This document shows, piece by piece, positions 48,717 through 61,772 of a stretch of 64,000 nucleotides of DNA. The stretch is from Billgrantia zhangzhouensis (GTDB lineage: Bacteria; Pseudomonadota; Gammaproteobacteria; Pseudomonadales; Halomonadaceae), in the NCBI RefSeq assembly GCF_021404465.1, contig NZ_JABFTT010000003.1:310001-374000 (forward strand). Direction: 5' to 3'. The notes below the pieces were generated by a model. That model was not told the origin of the DNA. It saw only the letters and a program-made list of their open reading frames with translations, and made no database searches. The first letter of the stretch is position 1. Each line of letters opens with the position of its first letter. A program made the position numbers and the translations under genes.

Positions 48717-51715
48717 GCTGGCTGCTCGCCTCGTTGCGCTACAAGCGACTCATCCTGACCGTCACGCTGCTGCTGGCCCTGCTTGGTCTGGTGGCCTGGG
48801 TGGAGATGGATCGTCGGGAGGATCCTTTCTTCCCTTATCGCTTCGGCCAGGTGTTGGTGCCCTACCCTGGAGCCGAGCCGGAGCAGGTCGAGCGCTTGGT
48901 GCTCAACCCCCTGGAAGAAGAGTTGGCCCAGGTGGAGGAGGTCAACGACATCATCGGCACTGCGCGCCTCGGCGTGGCTCACGTCACCATCGAGATGCAC
49001 GAGCACGTCTACGACACCGATGCCGCCTGGGAGCGGGTGCGTATCGCCGTGGGCCGGGCCAGCCGCCAGTTCCCCGACGGTGTGGGCGAGGCCGAGATCA
49101 GCGACCGCGACTCCGATGCCCATGGGATCGTGCTGGCACTGACCGGCTCCGACGATTTGCTCGAACTGCGCGAGGCAGCCAAGCGGTTGCGCCGCGACCT
49201 GTTTCGACTCAAGGAGGTGGCCCGTATCGATCTGCTGGCCGATCCGGGCCAGCAGGTGGCGATCGGCTGGGACGATGCCCTGGCCGAACTGACCGGCCTC
49301 GACGCCCGGGCGCTCGGCGAGCAGTTGGCCGCGCGTAACCTGACCGCTTCCGGCGGCAGCCTGGCGATTGGAGGGCGTTCCCTGGTGCTCGACCCGCGCG
49401 CCGAATTCGGTGCGCTGGAGGAACTCGCCGCCACGCCGATACGCACGATGCGCGGCGACCAGGTGCCACTCGGCGAGCTGGCCGACCTGCGGTTGATGCC
49501 CGAGGAACCCGTCACCGAGCGCATGTGGCACGATGGTCGGCCGGCGGTGGCGCTGGGGCTGGTGCTCTCCAACGATCAGGTCAATGCCGTGCGCTTCGGC
49601 AACCGGCTGCGTGCGCTGGTGGGTGAACTACGTCCCTCCTATGCGCCGCTCACGATAGAGGAGAGCTTCTACCAGCCGCGCTGGGTCGAACGGCGCTTGG
49701 CGGAACTCGGTTTCTCGCTGCTGCTGGGCATCGGTATTCTCGGTGCGCTGCTGTTCCTGGCCATGGGGCTGCGGCTGGGCCTCGCCGTGATGCTGATCGT
49801 GCCGCTGGTGACTTTCTCCTCCCTGGCGCTTTATGCCATGGGCGGCGGGGTGCTGCACCAGATCGCTGTGGCCGGCATGGTGATCGCACTCGGGATGCTG
49901 GTGGACAACGCCATCGTCATGGTCGAGAACATCCAGTGGCATCGTGACCAGGGGCGCTCGGCCATCCAGGCCGTGAACCGTTCGGTACGTGAGCTCGCCA
50001 TGCCACTGCTGGCTGCTACGGGAACCACCCTGGCGGCTTTCGTCCCGCTGCTGCTCTCCAGCGGCAACACCGCCGATTTCACCCGCGCCATTCCCATCAT
50101 GGTGATGCTGACGCTGGCGGTGAGCTATGTGTATGCCGTGTTCGTCACGCCGGTGTTCGCCGCCGGCATCCTCAGGCCAAGGATGCCGGCACGGCGCGAG
50201 CGGCTGCAGGCAGCAGGCGAGCGCCTGGGACGAATCGCCGTGCGCTGGCCGGCCGTGGTGTTGTCAGGTGCCGGCCTGCTACTGGTCGGTGCCGTGACCA
50301 TGGTACCGCTGCTCAATCACGACTTTTTTCCCGATACCGATCGCAACCAGTTGATCGTCGACCTCAACTTTCCTGAAGGCACCCATCTCGACACCACCTC
50401 CCATCAGGCCGAGGCGTTGGCCGCGGCATTGGCCGAGCGGCCGGCGGTGCGGGCGGTACATCGCTTCGTCGGCTTCAGCGGACCGCGCTTCTATTACAAC
50501 CTGGTCGACCAGCCGCGCCAGCCGCACCTGGCCCGGCTGGTCGTGGAAGCCAAGGACGCCGCCGATCTGGCGGGGCTGATGACATGGGTGCGTGCGGTGG
50601 CGCCGGAGTGGCTGCCCGAGGCCGAAGTGGTAGCCCGCCGCCTGGGCCAGGGGCCGCCGCTGGAAGCGCCGGTGGAGATTCGCGTATTCGCCGAGGACCG
50701 CGCTGCGCTGGCCGATGCCGCCGGTCGCATCCTCAGCGTGGTGCGCGCGGCCGAAGGCGCTCGCGATGCACGCCACCGGCTGGGCGAAGGCTTGGCCACG
50801 CTGCGGGTCGATACCGATGACGCTCGCGCTGCCGAGTACGGGCTGTCGCGGCGCGACGTGGCCACGGCCTTGGCCGGCGCCAGCCGCGGGGTCGAGGTCG
50901 GCACCTGGCGCGCCGCCCGGGATCCGGCGCCGTTGCTGATCCGTGCGCCCGAGGGCGAACGCTTCCCCACCGACGGGCTCGAGGGGCTGCGCCTCTCCGC
51001 TGCCGACGGAAGCTCGGTGCCGCTTGGCGAGATCGCCTCCCTGGAACTGACCTGGCGCCCAGCGGTAATCCAGCATCGCGACCTGCGGCGTATGACGACC
51101 GTGCTGGCCGAGGTAGCCGACGGCTGGACCTATGACGGTGTGCTGGGTGAGATCCTGCCGCGCCTCGAGGAGCTCGAACTCCCCGCGGACGTGAGCTACA
51201 CCATCGGCGGGGCAGCGGAGTCGGCCGGCGATGCCAACGCCGCGCTGTTCCAGACCTTGCCGTTCGGCGGCCTGCTGCTGGTGGTGTTTCTGCTCGCGCA
51301 GTTCAACTCCTTCCGTCAGCTGTGCATCGTGCTGGCGACCGTGCCGCTATCGATCATCGGTGTAGTGCCGGGCTTGTGGCTGACCGGCCAACCGTTCGGC
51401 TTCACCGCCATCCTCGGCGTGGTGGCGCTGGTTGGTATCGTGGTCAACAACGCCATCGTGCTGATCGATCTGATGAATGCCAATCGCAAGCAGGGGCTCG
51501 ATGTGAGGGAGGCGGTGGTATCGGCAGTGGCGCGGCGTACCCGGCCGGTGCTGCTCACCACCGCCACCACGGTGGCCGGTCTGGTGCCGCTGACCCTGAC
51601 CCAGTCGACGCTGTGGCCGCCCATGGCCTGGGCGCTCATCTCGGGGCTGGTCGCTTCCACGCTGCTGACGCTGCTGGTGATTCCGGCGCTGTACCGGCTG
51701 TTGATAAGAGACTAG
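48713..51715 (+). CDS. RND family efflux transporter permease (HAE1/AcrB superfamily)
   Basis: Inner-membrane proton-driven drug/metabolite pump, 1000 aa, with twelve helices and two large periplasmic loops (about 35-330 and 550-860). TM4 reads GMLVDNAIVMVEN: the first of the two AcrB proton-relay aspartates is kept and the second is Asn, a known variant in several RND subgroups. TM10-11 show VGIVVNNAIVLIDLMNA and TRPVLLTTATTVAGLVPL. The operon has no outer-membrane channel gene, so a TolC encoded elsewhere is needed. Its stop codon interlocks with that of nudJ. Confidence 0.94.
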   Translation: MSWLLASLRYKRLILTVTLLLALLGLVAWVEMDRREDPFFPYRFGQVLVPYPGAEPEQVERLVLNPLEEELAQVEEVNDIIGTARLGVAHVTIEMHEHVYDTDAAWERVRIAVGRASRQFPDGVGEAEISDRDSDAHGIVLALTGSDDLLELREAAKRLRRDLFRLKEVARIDLLADPGQQVAIGWDDALAELTGLDARALGEQLAARNLTASGGSLAIGGRSLVLDPRAEFGALEELAATPIRTMRGDQVPLGELADLRLMPEEPVTERMWHDGRPAVALGLVLSNDQVNAVRFGNRLRALVGELRPSYAPLTIEESFYQPRWVERRLAELGFSLLLGIGILGALLFLAMGLRLGLAVMLIVPLVTFSSLALYAMGGGVLHQIAVAGMVIALGMLVDNAIVMVENIQWHRDQGRSAIQAVNRSVRELAMPLLAATGTTLAAFVPLLLSSGNTADFTRAIPIMVMLTLAVSYVYAVFVTPVFAAGILRPRMPARRERLQAAGERLGRIAVRWPAVVLSGAGLLLVGAVTMVPLLNHDFFPDTDRNQLIVDLNFPEGTHLDTTSHQAEALAAALAERPAVRAVHRFVGFSGPRFYYNLVDQPRQPHLARLVVEAKDAADLAGLMTWVRAVAPEWLPEAEVVARRLGQGPPLEAPVEIRVFAEDRAALADAAGRILSVVRAAEGARDARHRLGEGLATLRVDTDDARAAEYGLSRRDVATALAGASRGVEVGTWRAARDPAPLLIRAPEGERFPTDGLEGLRLSAADGSSVPLGEIASLELTWRPAVIQHRDLRRMTTVLAEVADGWTYDGVLGEILPRLEELELPADVSYTIGGAAESAGDANAALFQTLPFGGLLLVVFLLAQFNSFRQLCIVLATVPLSIIGVVPGLWLTGQPFGFTAILGVVALVGIVVNNAIVLIDLMNANRKQGLDVREAVVSAVARRTRPVLLTTATTVAGLVPLTLTQSTLWPPMAWALISGLVASTLLTLLVIPALYRLLIRD

Positions 51716-52164
51716 CGCTCGTGGACCACATCCATGGGATAAAACCGCCCCGCCAGGGCGTCACGAATGCGCTTGAGTACCAGCGGACTGCGCAGCCGTC
51801 CCTGGCGATCCAGTGCTTCGACCTCTTCCAGGGTCAGCCACTGCACGGCGACGATTGAAGGATCGAGAGGGTTGCCCAGGTGAGCCAGGGCCATGCCGAA
51901 GAAGCCATGGCTATGGAAGGTCTCGCCGCCGGGCGTCTGGTAGACGTACAGCCCCAGGTAGTCGGTGATCCCCACCTGCCAGGCGGTCTCCTCGCGCAGT
52001 TCGCGCAGGGCCGCCTCCTGAATCCGCTCGCCGGGTTCCAGATGACCGGCGGGCTGGTTGTACAGGGTCGTCTGGCTGCCTCTCGGCGACTCTTCCACCA
52101 TCAGGAAGCGGCCAGCGCGTTCCACGACGGTGGCCACGGTTACATGCGGATGCCAGCGGCTCAT
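51712..52164 (-). CDS. nudJ: Phosphatase NudJ (Nudix hydrolase)
   Basis: Nudix hydrolase acting on nucleotide di-/triphosphates and possibly the thiamine precursor HMP-PP, as E. coli NudJ does. The 150-aa protein starts MSRWHPHVTVATVVERAG (perfect AGGAGG upstream) and resembles NudJ throughout (NQPAGHLEPGE, RSPLVLKRIRDALAGRFYP). The Nudix box G40-x5-E46-x7-R54-E55-L-x-E58-E59 is intact, except that the usual Gly after EE-x is Ala (A61). Downstream of rluE, sharing an ATGA overlap, as in E. coli. Confidence 0.92.
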   Translation of the reverse strand: MSRWHPHVTVATVVERAGRFLMVEESPRGSQTTLYNQPAGHLEPGERIQEAALRELREETAWQVGITDYLGLYVYQTPGGETFHSHGFFGMALAHLGNPLDPSIVAVQWLTLEEVEALDRQGRLRSPLVLKRIRDALAGRFYPMDVVHER

Positions 52165-52769
52165 CGATGACCTCCTTGGCGGCGCGGCGAGCGCCTTGGC
52201 GTGTTGCGCGGGGCGTGTAGGGTTTCCCTGCGCCACTCACCCGGGGCGAGTCCGTCCAGGCGCCAAGGACCGATGGCCACGCGCACCAGGCGCAGGGTGG
52301 GGTGGCCGACATGGGCCGTCATGCGCCTGACCTGACGGTTACGGCCTTCGCTGATGGTCAGTTCCAGCCAGGTCGTCACCGGGTGTCGCTTCGGGTCCAC
52401 TGGCGGTGTGCGCGGCGGCAGGCCGCTCTCGGCCAGGCGCCGCACCTTGGCCGGTCGGGTCGGGCCATCCTTGAGTTCGATGCCCTGGCGCAGGGTGGCC
52501 AGTGCCGCCTCGTCGGGGTTGCCCTCCACCTGGACGCGATAGGTCTTGGGCTGCTTGTGGCGCGGGTCGCTGATGCGCTGGATCAGTGCACCGTCGTCGG
52601 TCAACAGCAGCAGTCCTTCTGAATCATAGTCCAGCCGTCCTGCCGCGTAGACGCCCGGTACTTTGATGACGTCCGCCAGTGTCGCACGCGGTGCCTCCCC
52701 CTTGCCGAGGCGATCGGTGAACTGGGAGAGCATGCGGTAGGGCTTGTGCAGGAGATAGATGGCGCTCAT
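52161..52769 (-). CDS. rluE: 23S rRNA pseudouridine synthase
   Basis: RsuA-family pseudouridine synthase; RluE makes pseudouridine 2457 in 23S rRNA. The 202-aa protein has the catalytic aspartate motif GRLDYDSEGLLLLTDDG at about residue 44 and the downstream ISEGRNRQVRRMTAHVGHPTLRLVR. There is no N-terminal S4 domain, which fits RluE. It is adjacent to nudJ and to the isocitrate dehydrogenase genes, the same linkage as E. coli icd-rluE-nudJ-mnmA. Confidence 0.92.
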   Translation of the reverse strand: MSAIYLLHKPYRMLSQFTDRLGKGEAPRATLADVIKVPGVYAAGRLDYDSEGLLLLTDDGALIQRISDPRHKQPKTYRVQVEGNPDEAALATLRQGIELKDGPTRPAKVRRLAESGLPPRTPPVDPKRHPVTTWLELTISEGRNRQVRRMTAHVGHPTLRLVRVAIGPWRLDGLAPGEWRRETLHAPRNTPRRSPRRQGGHR

Positions 52770-52852
52770 GGGGCAAAGCTTACCGACAAGCAGGACGGGA
52801 TGGGAGAGGGAAACGCGTCAGCCTTATTGACCATACGCCGAGGCGGGCGGGC

Positions 52853-52861
52853 TGATATAAT
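52853..52861 (+). promoter_or_regulatory. Extended -10 promoter of the monomeric idh gene
   Basis: TGATATAAT (52853-52861) is a consensus extended -10 (TGnTATAAT). The -35 region at the right distance is poor, as expected for this class. The leader to the idh ATG would be about 185 nt; I see no clear structure in it. Confidence 0.65.
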
Positions 52862-53052
52862 ATGCACGCTCGCCGGGAGCGCCCTCGTCGTTACGGGCCT
52901 GCCGTGACTCCGCCACCGGGTCGATGCCAAGCGCATCCCCCGCCAGATGAGAACCGTAGGTGGAGCACGCAGGGGCCCCGTTTCAGGCATCGTGAGTGCG
53001 CGCAACCGTTCCAGTTATTGCCACCGCAGCGACCAGAGAGATCAAAGCCACC

Positions 53053-55290
<2,238 letters not shown>

Positions 55291-55315
55291 TGCCTCGCTA
55301 GCTCCTTTCGGTTCT

Positions 55316-55359
55316 ACCTAAGGCCCCCGTCCGCCCATCGGCGGACGGGGGCCTTAGGT
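55316..55359 (+). terminator. Terminator between idh and icd
   Basis: A 20-bp perfect stem (55316-55335 with 55340-55359) with loop CATC, 25 bases after the idh stop. There is no U-run after it, so efficiency may depend on the long stem alone. Its core arm CCCCCGTCCGCC recurs in the terminator after icd. Confidence 0.75.
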
Positions 55360-55431
55360 CATATGGGCCGGTTGGGGGGGACGATGCTATACTCCGCGCT
55401 CCACTGAACATACCAGACAGGGGAGTTCTCA

Positions 55432-56688
<1,257 letters not shown>

Positions 56689-56709
56689 GCGACCCGCCGA
56701 GCCTATCGG

Positions 56710-56744
56710 GGCCCCCGTCCGCCATGGCGGATGGGGGCCTTTTA
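56710..56744 (+). terminator. Terminator after icd
   Basis: GGCCCCCGTCCGCC (56710-56723) pairs with GGCGGATGGGGGCC (56726-56739) with one G-T wobble and is followed by TTTTA. It lies 21 bases after the icd stop and closely resembles the terminator after idh. Confidence 0.88.
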
Positions 56745-56881
56745 CGTATCAACCTGAACCCTGCCGGCCTGTCGTCGTCTAAGCTGGGACGTCAGATGGC
56801 CGGTTTGACGAGATGGTATGTGGCCCTATGTTCAAGTTTGAAGACCCGAGCGCGTGGGAGGCGGTCGGCGTCGTGGCAGGC

Positions 56882-57211
56882 ATGACGCAACCGCCGCGTC
56901 CGGAAGAGGAGGGCGACGACGACCTGGCCGTACAGGCGTCCGACCCCGAGGTGGCGCGCCCGCCCATGTACAAGGTGATCCTGCACAACGACGACTACAC
57001 GCCGATGGAGTTCGTGGTGGAAGTGCTGCAGAGCTTCTTCCACATGGACAGCGAGACAGCCGTGCAGGTCATGCTCACGGTGCACACTCGCGGCAAGGCG
57101 ACGTGCGGCATCTTCACCCGCGACATCGCGGAAACCAAAAGCCATCAGGTCAATCAATATGCAAGAGAGTGTCAGCACCCGCTGCTCAGCGATATCGAGG
57201 CGGCGGACTGA
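56882..57211 (+). CDS. clpS: ATP-dependent Clp protease adaptor
   Basis: Adaptor that delivers proteins with primary destabilising N-termini (N-degrons) to ClpAP. The conserved core [23 protein letters not shown], residues binding the N-terminal amino acid, then [24 protein letters not shown] is standard. The start is uncertain: ATG 56882 gives 109 aa (E. coli 106), while an in-frame ATG 69 bases upstream has no better ribosome site. clpA follows 140 bases later. The usual neighbour cspD is absent. Confidence 0.9.
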   Translation: MTQPPRPEEEGDDDLAVQASDPEVARPPMYKVILHNDDYTPMEFVVEVLQSFFHMDSETAVQVMLTVHTRGKATCGIFTRDIAETKSHQVNQYARECQHPLLSDIEAAD

Positions 57212-57351
57212 CTCCCGGTCTGCTCGAGACGGGGTAGGAATGGCAGTCGTTGAGTGAAGAGACTTGCAACGGCAGCGTTTGTGCCCGATGTTGAAGGTGC
57301 CGGACCACGAAAGATCCGATGCAAGCCCTAAGCGGCGAGAAGGGGACTGCC

Positions 57352-59628
57352 ATGCTGAGCAAAGAACTTGAACTGACCCTGAACACGGCGTTTACCGTGG
57401 CCCGTTCCAAGCGCCACGAGTTCATGACCGTGGAGCACCTGCTGCTGGCACTGCTCGACAACGCATCAGCGGCAGACGTGCTGAGAGCCTGTGGGGCCAA
57501 CCTCGACAAGTTGCGGTCCGACCTGCAGGATTTCATCAACTCCACCACGCCTCTGATCCCGGAGGACCAGAGCGACCGCGAGACCCAGCCGACACTGGGT
57601 TTTCAACGCGTGTTGCAGCGTGCCGTATTCCACGTGCAGTCCTCCGGCAAGAGCGAAGTGACTGGAGCCAACGTGCTGGTCGCCATCTTCTCCGAACAGG
57701 AGAGCCAGGCGGTCTACTTCCTCAAGCAACAGAACGTGGCCCGGGTCGATGCGGTGAACTACATCGCCCATGGGATTTCCAAGGTGGCCGGCCATGGTCA
57801 GAACCCTTCGTCTTCGCCCAATGAGGCCGAGGACGCCGAGGAGGGTGGCGGCGAGACCAGTGCCAACCCGCTGACCGGCTATGCCACCAACCTCAACGAA
57901 CAGGCCCGGATGGGCAAGATCGATCCGCTGATCGGTCGTGAGCATGAACTCGAGCGGGTGATCCAGATACTGGCCCGGCGGCGCAAGAACAACCCGCTGC
58001 TGGTGGGTGAGGCTGGCGTCGGCAAGACCGCCATCGCCGAGGGCTTGGCCAAGCGCATCGTCGAAGAGGACGTGCCTGAGGTCATCGGTGACGCCGTGGT
58101 CTACTCCCTCGACATGGGCGCGCTGCTGGCCGGCACCAAATACCGCGGCGATTTCGAGAAGCGCCTGAAGAGCCTGCTGGCGGAGCTCAGGAAGCAGCCC
58201 AACGCCATCCTCTTCATCGACGAGATCCATACGGTAATCGGTGCCGGGGCGGCTTCCGGCGGCGTGATGGATGCCTCCAACCTGCTCAAGCCGCTGCTCT
58301 CCTCAGGCGAGCTGCGCTGCATTGGCTCCACCACGTTCCAGGAGTTCCGCGGCATCTTCGAGAAGGATCGGGCGCTGGCGCGCCGCTTCCAGAAGGTCGA
58401 TGTCATGGCACCGTCGGTGGACGACACCATTCGCATCCTCAAGGGGCTGCGTTCGCGCTTCGAGGAGCATCACCGCCTCAAGTACACCGACGCGGCGCTG
58501 GAGAGTGCGGCGCGTCTGGCGGATCGCTACATCAACGATCGCCACCTGCCCGACAAGGCCATCGACGTGATCGACGAGGCGGGGGCTCATCAGCGGCTGC
58601 TGCCGCCGGAAGTACGGGTCGAGACCATCGACGTCGACCAGGTCGAGGCGGTGGTGGCTTCCATCGCACGCATTCCGCCGAAGAGCGTCTCCAGCTCCGA
58701 CCGCAAGCTGCTCGAGAACCTCGACCGCGACCTGAAGATGCTGGTATTCGGCCAGGACGAGGCCATCGACAGCCTGTCTGCCGCCATCAAGCTGTCGCGG
58801 GCCGGGCTCAAGTCCCCCGACAAGCCGGTGGGCAGCTTCCTCTTCGCCGGCCCCACCGGGGTGGGCAAGACCGAAGTGGCCCGCCAACTGGCGCGGATCA
58901 TGGGCATCGAGCTGGTACGCTTCGACATGTCGGAGTACATGGAGCGTCACACCGTGTCGCGACTGATCGGCGCGCCTCCGGGCTATGTCGGCTACGACCA
59001 GGGCGGGCTGCTCACCGAGGCGATCACCAAGCAGCCGCACTGCGTGCTGCTGCTCGATGAGATCGAGAAGGCGCACCCGGAGGTCTTCAACCTGCTGTTG
59101 CAGGTGATGGATCACGGTCGACTGACCGACAACAACGGTCGCGAGGCGGATTTCCGTCACGTGATCGTGATCATGACCTCCAATGCCGGCGCCGAGCAGC
59201 AGGCACGTCGCTCCATCGGCTTCCAGACGCAGGACCACTCGACCGATGCCATGGAAGTGATCCGCAAGACCTTCTCGCCGGAGTTCCGCAATCGCCTGGA
59301 TGGCATCATCCAGTTCCACTCCCTGCCCACCTCGGTGGTGCGCAGCGTGGTGGACAAGTTCCTGGTGGAACTGCAGGCGCAGCTCGACGAGAAGCGGGTT
59401 CAACTGGATGTGGACGTGGACGCGCGAGACTGGCTGGCCGAGAAGGGCTACGACCCCAGCATGGGCGCAAGGCCCATGGCGAGGCTGATCCAGGACAGGC
59501 TCAAGAAGCCTCTGGCGGAGCTGATCCTGTTCGGCGAGCTATCCGAACATGGGGGAGTGGTGCACGTGACGGTGGAGGATGGCGAGCTGCATCTTTCCAC
59601 GGAGTCGGAAATGGCCGACGCGCCCTGA
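57352..59628 (+). CDS. clpA: ATP-dependent Clp protease ATP-binding subunit ClpA
   Basis: Hexameric AAA+ unfoldase of ClpAP. The ATG at 57352 (AAGGGGA upstream) gives 758 aa, the same length as E. coli ClpA. N-domain 1-145, then an acidic linker (155-172), AAA-1 with Walker A GEAGVGKT (219-226), and AAA-2 with GPTGVGKT near residue 500 and Walker [13 protein letters not shown]. The ClpP-docking loop reads IGF (in RRSIGFQ) instead of IGL. It works with clpS, next door, in the N-degron pathway. Confidence 0.97.
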   Translation: MLSKELELTLNTAFTVARSKRHEFMTVEHLLLALLDNASAADVLRACGANLDKLRSDLQDFINSTTPLIPEDQSDRETQPTLGFQRVLQRAVFHVQSSGKSEVTGANVLVAIFSEQESQAVYFLKQQNVARVDAVNYIAHGISKVAGHGQNPSSSPNEAEDAEEGGGETSANPLTGYATNLNEQARMGKIDPLIGREHELERVIQILARRRKNNPLLVGEAGVGKTAIAEGLAKRIVEEDVPEVIGDAVVYSLDMGALLAGTKYRGDFEKRLKSLLAELRKQPNAILFIDEIHTVIGAGAASGGVMDASNLLKPLLSSGELRCIGSTTFQEFRGIFEKDRALARRFQKVDVMAPSVDDTIRILKGLRSRFEEHHRLKYTDAALESAARLADRYINDRHLPDKAIDVIDEAGAHQRLLPPEVRVETIDVDQVEAVVASIARIPPKSVSSSDRKLLENLDRDLKMLVFGQDEAIDSLSAAIKLSRAGLKSPDKPVGSFLFAGPTGVGKTEVARQLARIMGIELVRFDMSEYMERHTVSRLIGAPPGYVGYDQGGLLTEAITKQPHCVLLLDEIEKAHPEVFNLLLQVMDHGRLTDNNGREADFRHVIVIMTSNAGAEQQARRSIGFQTQDHSTDAMEVIRKTFSPEFRNRLDGIIQFHSLPTSVVRSVVDKFLVELQAQLDEKRVQLDVDVDARDWLAEKGYDPSMGARPMARLIQDRLKKPLAELILFGELSEHGGVVHVTVEDGELHLSTESEMADAP

Positions 59629-59661
59629 TTCGCCTGCGATACCCGACTCGCCTGACCACAG

Positions 59662-59690
59662 CGCCCTGTCCCCCCGGACGGGGCGTTGTC
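59662..59690. terminator. Bidirectional terminator between clpA and infA
   Basis: CGCCCTGTCC (59662-59671) pairs with GGACGGGGCG (59676-59685) with one wobble; TTGTCTTG follows on the plus strand. It sits between two convergent genes and may stop transcription from both. Confidence 0.65.
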
Positions 59691-59722
59691 TTGCTAGGGC
59701 GGACGAGGCGTGGTGCGGCGGT

Positions 59723-59941
<219 letters not shown>

Positions 59942-60078
59942 ATAGGCGGTTCCTCGCTGATGGACAGAAATGGGTCGTTGACATGCGGGGCATGGCAACG
60001 GGCGCAACAGCTGCGCCCATCCCAAAGGATAGCGCGGTATTGTGCCGCAAGCCGGGCGTCAAGGCAAAGCGGGCCGCG

Positions 60079-60828
60079 TTACACGCTTGATGTCACTGCC
60101 AGCAGGCGCCGCCAGTGCCGGCCTTCCAGGACTTCCAAGGGCCGGTAGGCCTCCTTGTAGGCCATCTTGCGACATTCGCGGATCCAGTAGCCCAGGTAGA
60201 CGTGCGGGAGCCCCTCGCGGAAAGCCAGCTCGACCAGGCGCAGCACGGCGAAGGTGCCGAGCGAGCGTCGATCCCACTTGGGATCCGGATCGAAGAAGGT
60301 GTAGATGGCGGAGAGCCCGTGCTCCAGGCGATCGAAGGCGGAGATGGCGAGCAACTGCTCGCCCAGGCGGAACTCGAGCAGGCACGAATAGGGCTCGTCC
60401 AGGGTCAGGAAGGTACAGTACTGCTCCCGGCTCGGCGGATACATGTCGCCATCCGCATGGCGCGCCTGGATATAGCGTTCGTAGAGCGCGTAATGCTCGT
60501 TATCGAACAGCGCGGGACGTTCGATCAGACGCAGGTCGGCGTTGCGCCTGGCCACGCGCCGCTGGCTGCGGCTGGGCTGGAAGTCACCGACCGGAATGCG
60601 CACCGACACGCAGGCGTTACAGCTGTCGCAATGCGGTCGGTACAGGTGATGGCCGCTGCGACGGAAACCCAGCAAGGCAAGCGAGTCGTAGATGCCTTGT
60701 CCATGGGATTCCTGAGGATCGAGAAACAACGTCGTGGCATCGCGTCCCTCCAGGTAGCTGCAGGCATGGGGCACGGTCAGGAAAAAGCGGAGATCCCTTA
60801 TCGGGTGGCGAGGCGTATTGCTGCTCAC
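60079..60828 (-). CDS. bpt: Aspartate/glutamate leucyltransferase (Bpt) of the N-degron pathway
   Basis: Transfers Leu from tRNA to proteins with N-terminal Asp or Glu, creating a ClpS-recognised N-degron (Bpt type; annotated also as ate). The 249-aa protein has the N-terminal cysteine motif CDSCNACVSVRIPV, QSRRVARRNADL-like SQRRVARRNADLRL, and the C-terminal GYWIRECRKMAYKEAYRPLE. Start at 60828 gives MSSNTPRHPIRDLRFFLT. It lies 12 bases after aat and would be co-transcribed. Confidence 0.93.
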   Translation of the reverse strand: MSSNTPRHPIRDLRFFLTVPHACSYLEGRDATTLFLDPQESHGQGIYDSLALLGFRRSGHHLYRPHCDSCNACVSVRIPVGDFQPSRSQRRVARRNADLRLIERPALFDNEHYALYERYIQARHADGDMYPPSREQYCTFLTLDEPYSCLLEFRLGEQLLAISAFDRLEHGLSAIYTFFDPDPKWDRRSLGTFAVLRLVELAFREGLPHVYLGYWIRECRKMAYKEAYRPLEVLEGRHWRRLLAVTSSV

Positions 60829-60840
60829 GTGATTCGCCTC

Positions 60841-61584
60841 CTAAATGAGAGCGCTCATGGTCTCGACACACGGCAGATCGTCGGGCAGCGACCAGCAGGG
60901 CATCGGATGCTGGCCGTCCGGAAGCTCCGGCATCGCCAAGCATGATTCAAGATAGTTGATGAACTCGGCGCGGGCGATGTCGCGCGCACCCAGGCTGGCG
61001 AGATGTCGGGTATGCATCTGGCAGTCGATCAATCGCCCGCCGCCGGCGCGCATGGCACGTACCAGGTGAACCAAAGCGACCTTCGAGGCATCGTTGGCGC
61101 GCGAGAACATCGACTCACCGAAGAACACTGGCCCCATGGCCACGCCATAGAGGCCACCGACCAGCTCGTCAGCCTGCCACACTTCCACCGAGCGCGCATA
61201 GCCGAGCCGGTGCAATGTCACGTAAGCGGCATGCATCTCCGCCGTGATCCAGGTGCCGGGCTGGCCCCGGCGCGGCGCGGCGCAGGCCTCGACCACCGCA
61301 TCGAAGCAGCGGTTGAAGCTCACCCGAAAACCGCCGTTGCGCAGACGCTTGGCCAGGCTGCGGGAGAGGTGCAGCTCATCGGGAAAGAGCACCATGCGTG
61401 GATTCGGACACCACCACAGGATCGGCTGGTCGTCACTGTACCAGGGAAAGATGCCGCGCCGGTAGGCGGCCAGCAGCCACTCCGGGGTGAGTTCGCCTCC
61501 CGCTGCCAAGAGGCCCTCGGGGTCACGCAGTGCGCGTGAGGCGGGAGGGAAACGCACAGGATGCTCGGGAAGCCAGGGCAGCAT
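60841..61584 (-). CDS. aat: Leucyl/phenylalanyl-tRNA--protein transferase
   Basis: Transfers Leu or Phe from tRNA to proteins with N-terminal Lys or Arg, the first step to ClpS/ClpAP degradation. With the start at 61584 (GAGGAGC upstream) the 247-aa protein reads [20 protein letters not shown] and has the family [37 protein letters not shown] and the C-terminal [15 protein letters not shown] longer in-frame start adds 23 residues without support. Divergent from ftsK. Confidence 0.95.
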   Translation of the reverse strand: MLPWLPEHPVRFPPASRALRDPEGLLAAGGELTPEWLLAAYRRGIFPWYSDDQPILWWCPNPRMVLFPDELHLSRSLAKRLRNGGFRVSFNRCFDAVVEACAAPRRGQPGTWITAEMHAAYVTLHRLGYARSVEVWQADELVGGLYGVAMGPVFFGESMFSRANDASKVALVHLVRAMRAGGGRLIDCQMHTRHLASLGARDIARAEFINYLESCLAMPELPDGQHPMPCWSLPDDLPCVETMSALI

Positions 61585-61772
61585 GCAGTGGCGCTCCTCG
61601 TCAGCGTTGGTTTCATTAGTCTGGCGCTGGAGCCGATTTGGCTCAAGGCTCAAGCAAGCGTCTCGGCCACTGTGCCGGGGCTTGCAGTCCCGGTATGATG
61701 GCGGCTGAATTCATTCTGCTTCATGTGAGTTGGAAAGGCACTGTCCAGGTACGGTGCGAGGGGGTTGGCGAG

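Noticed and set aside
58303..59403. 366-aa frame antisense to clpA
   Set aside because: Shadow of the AAA-2 region; no independent signals.
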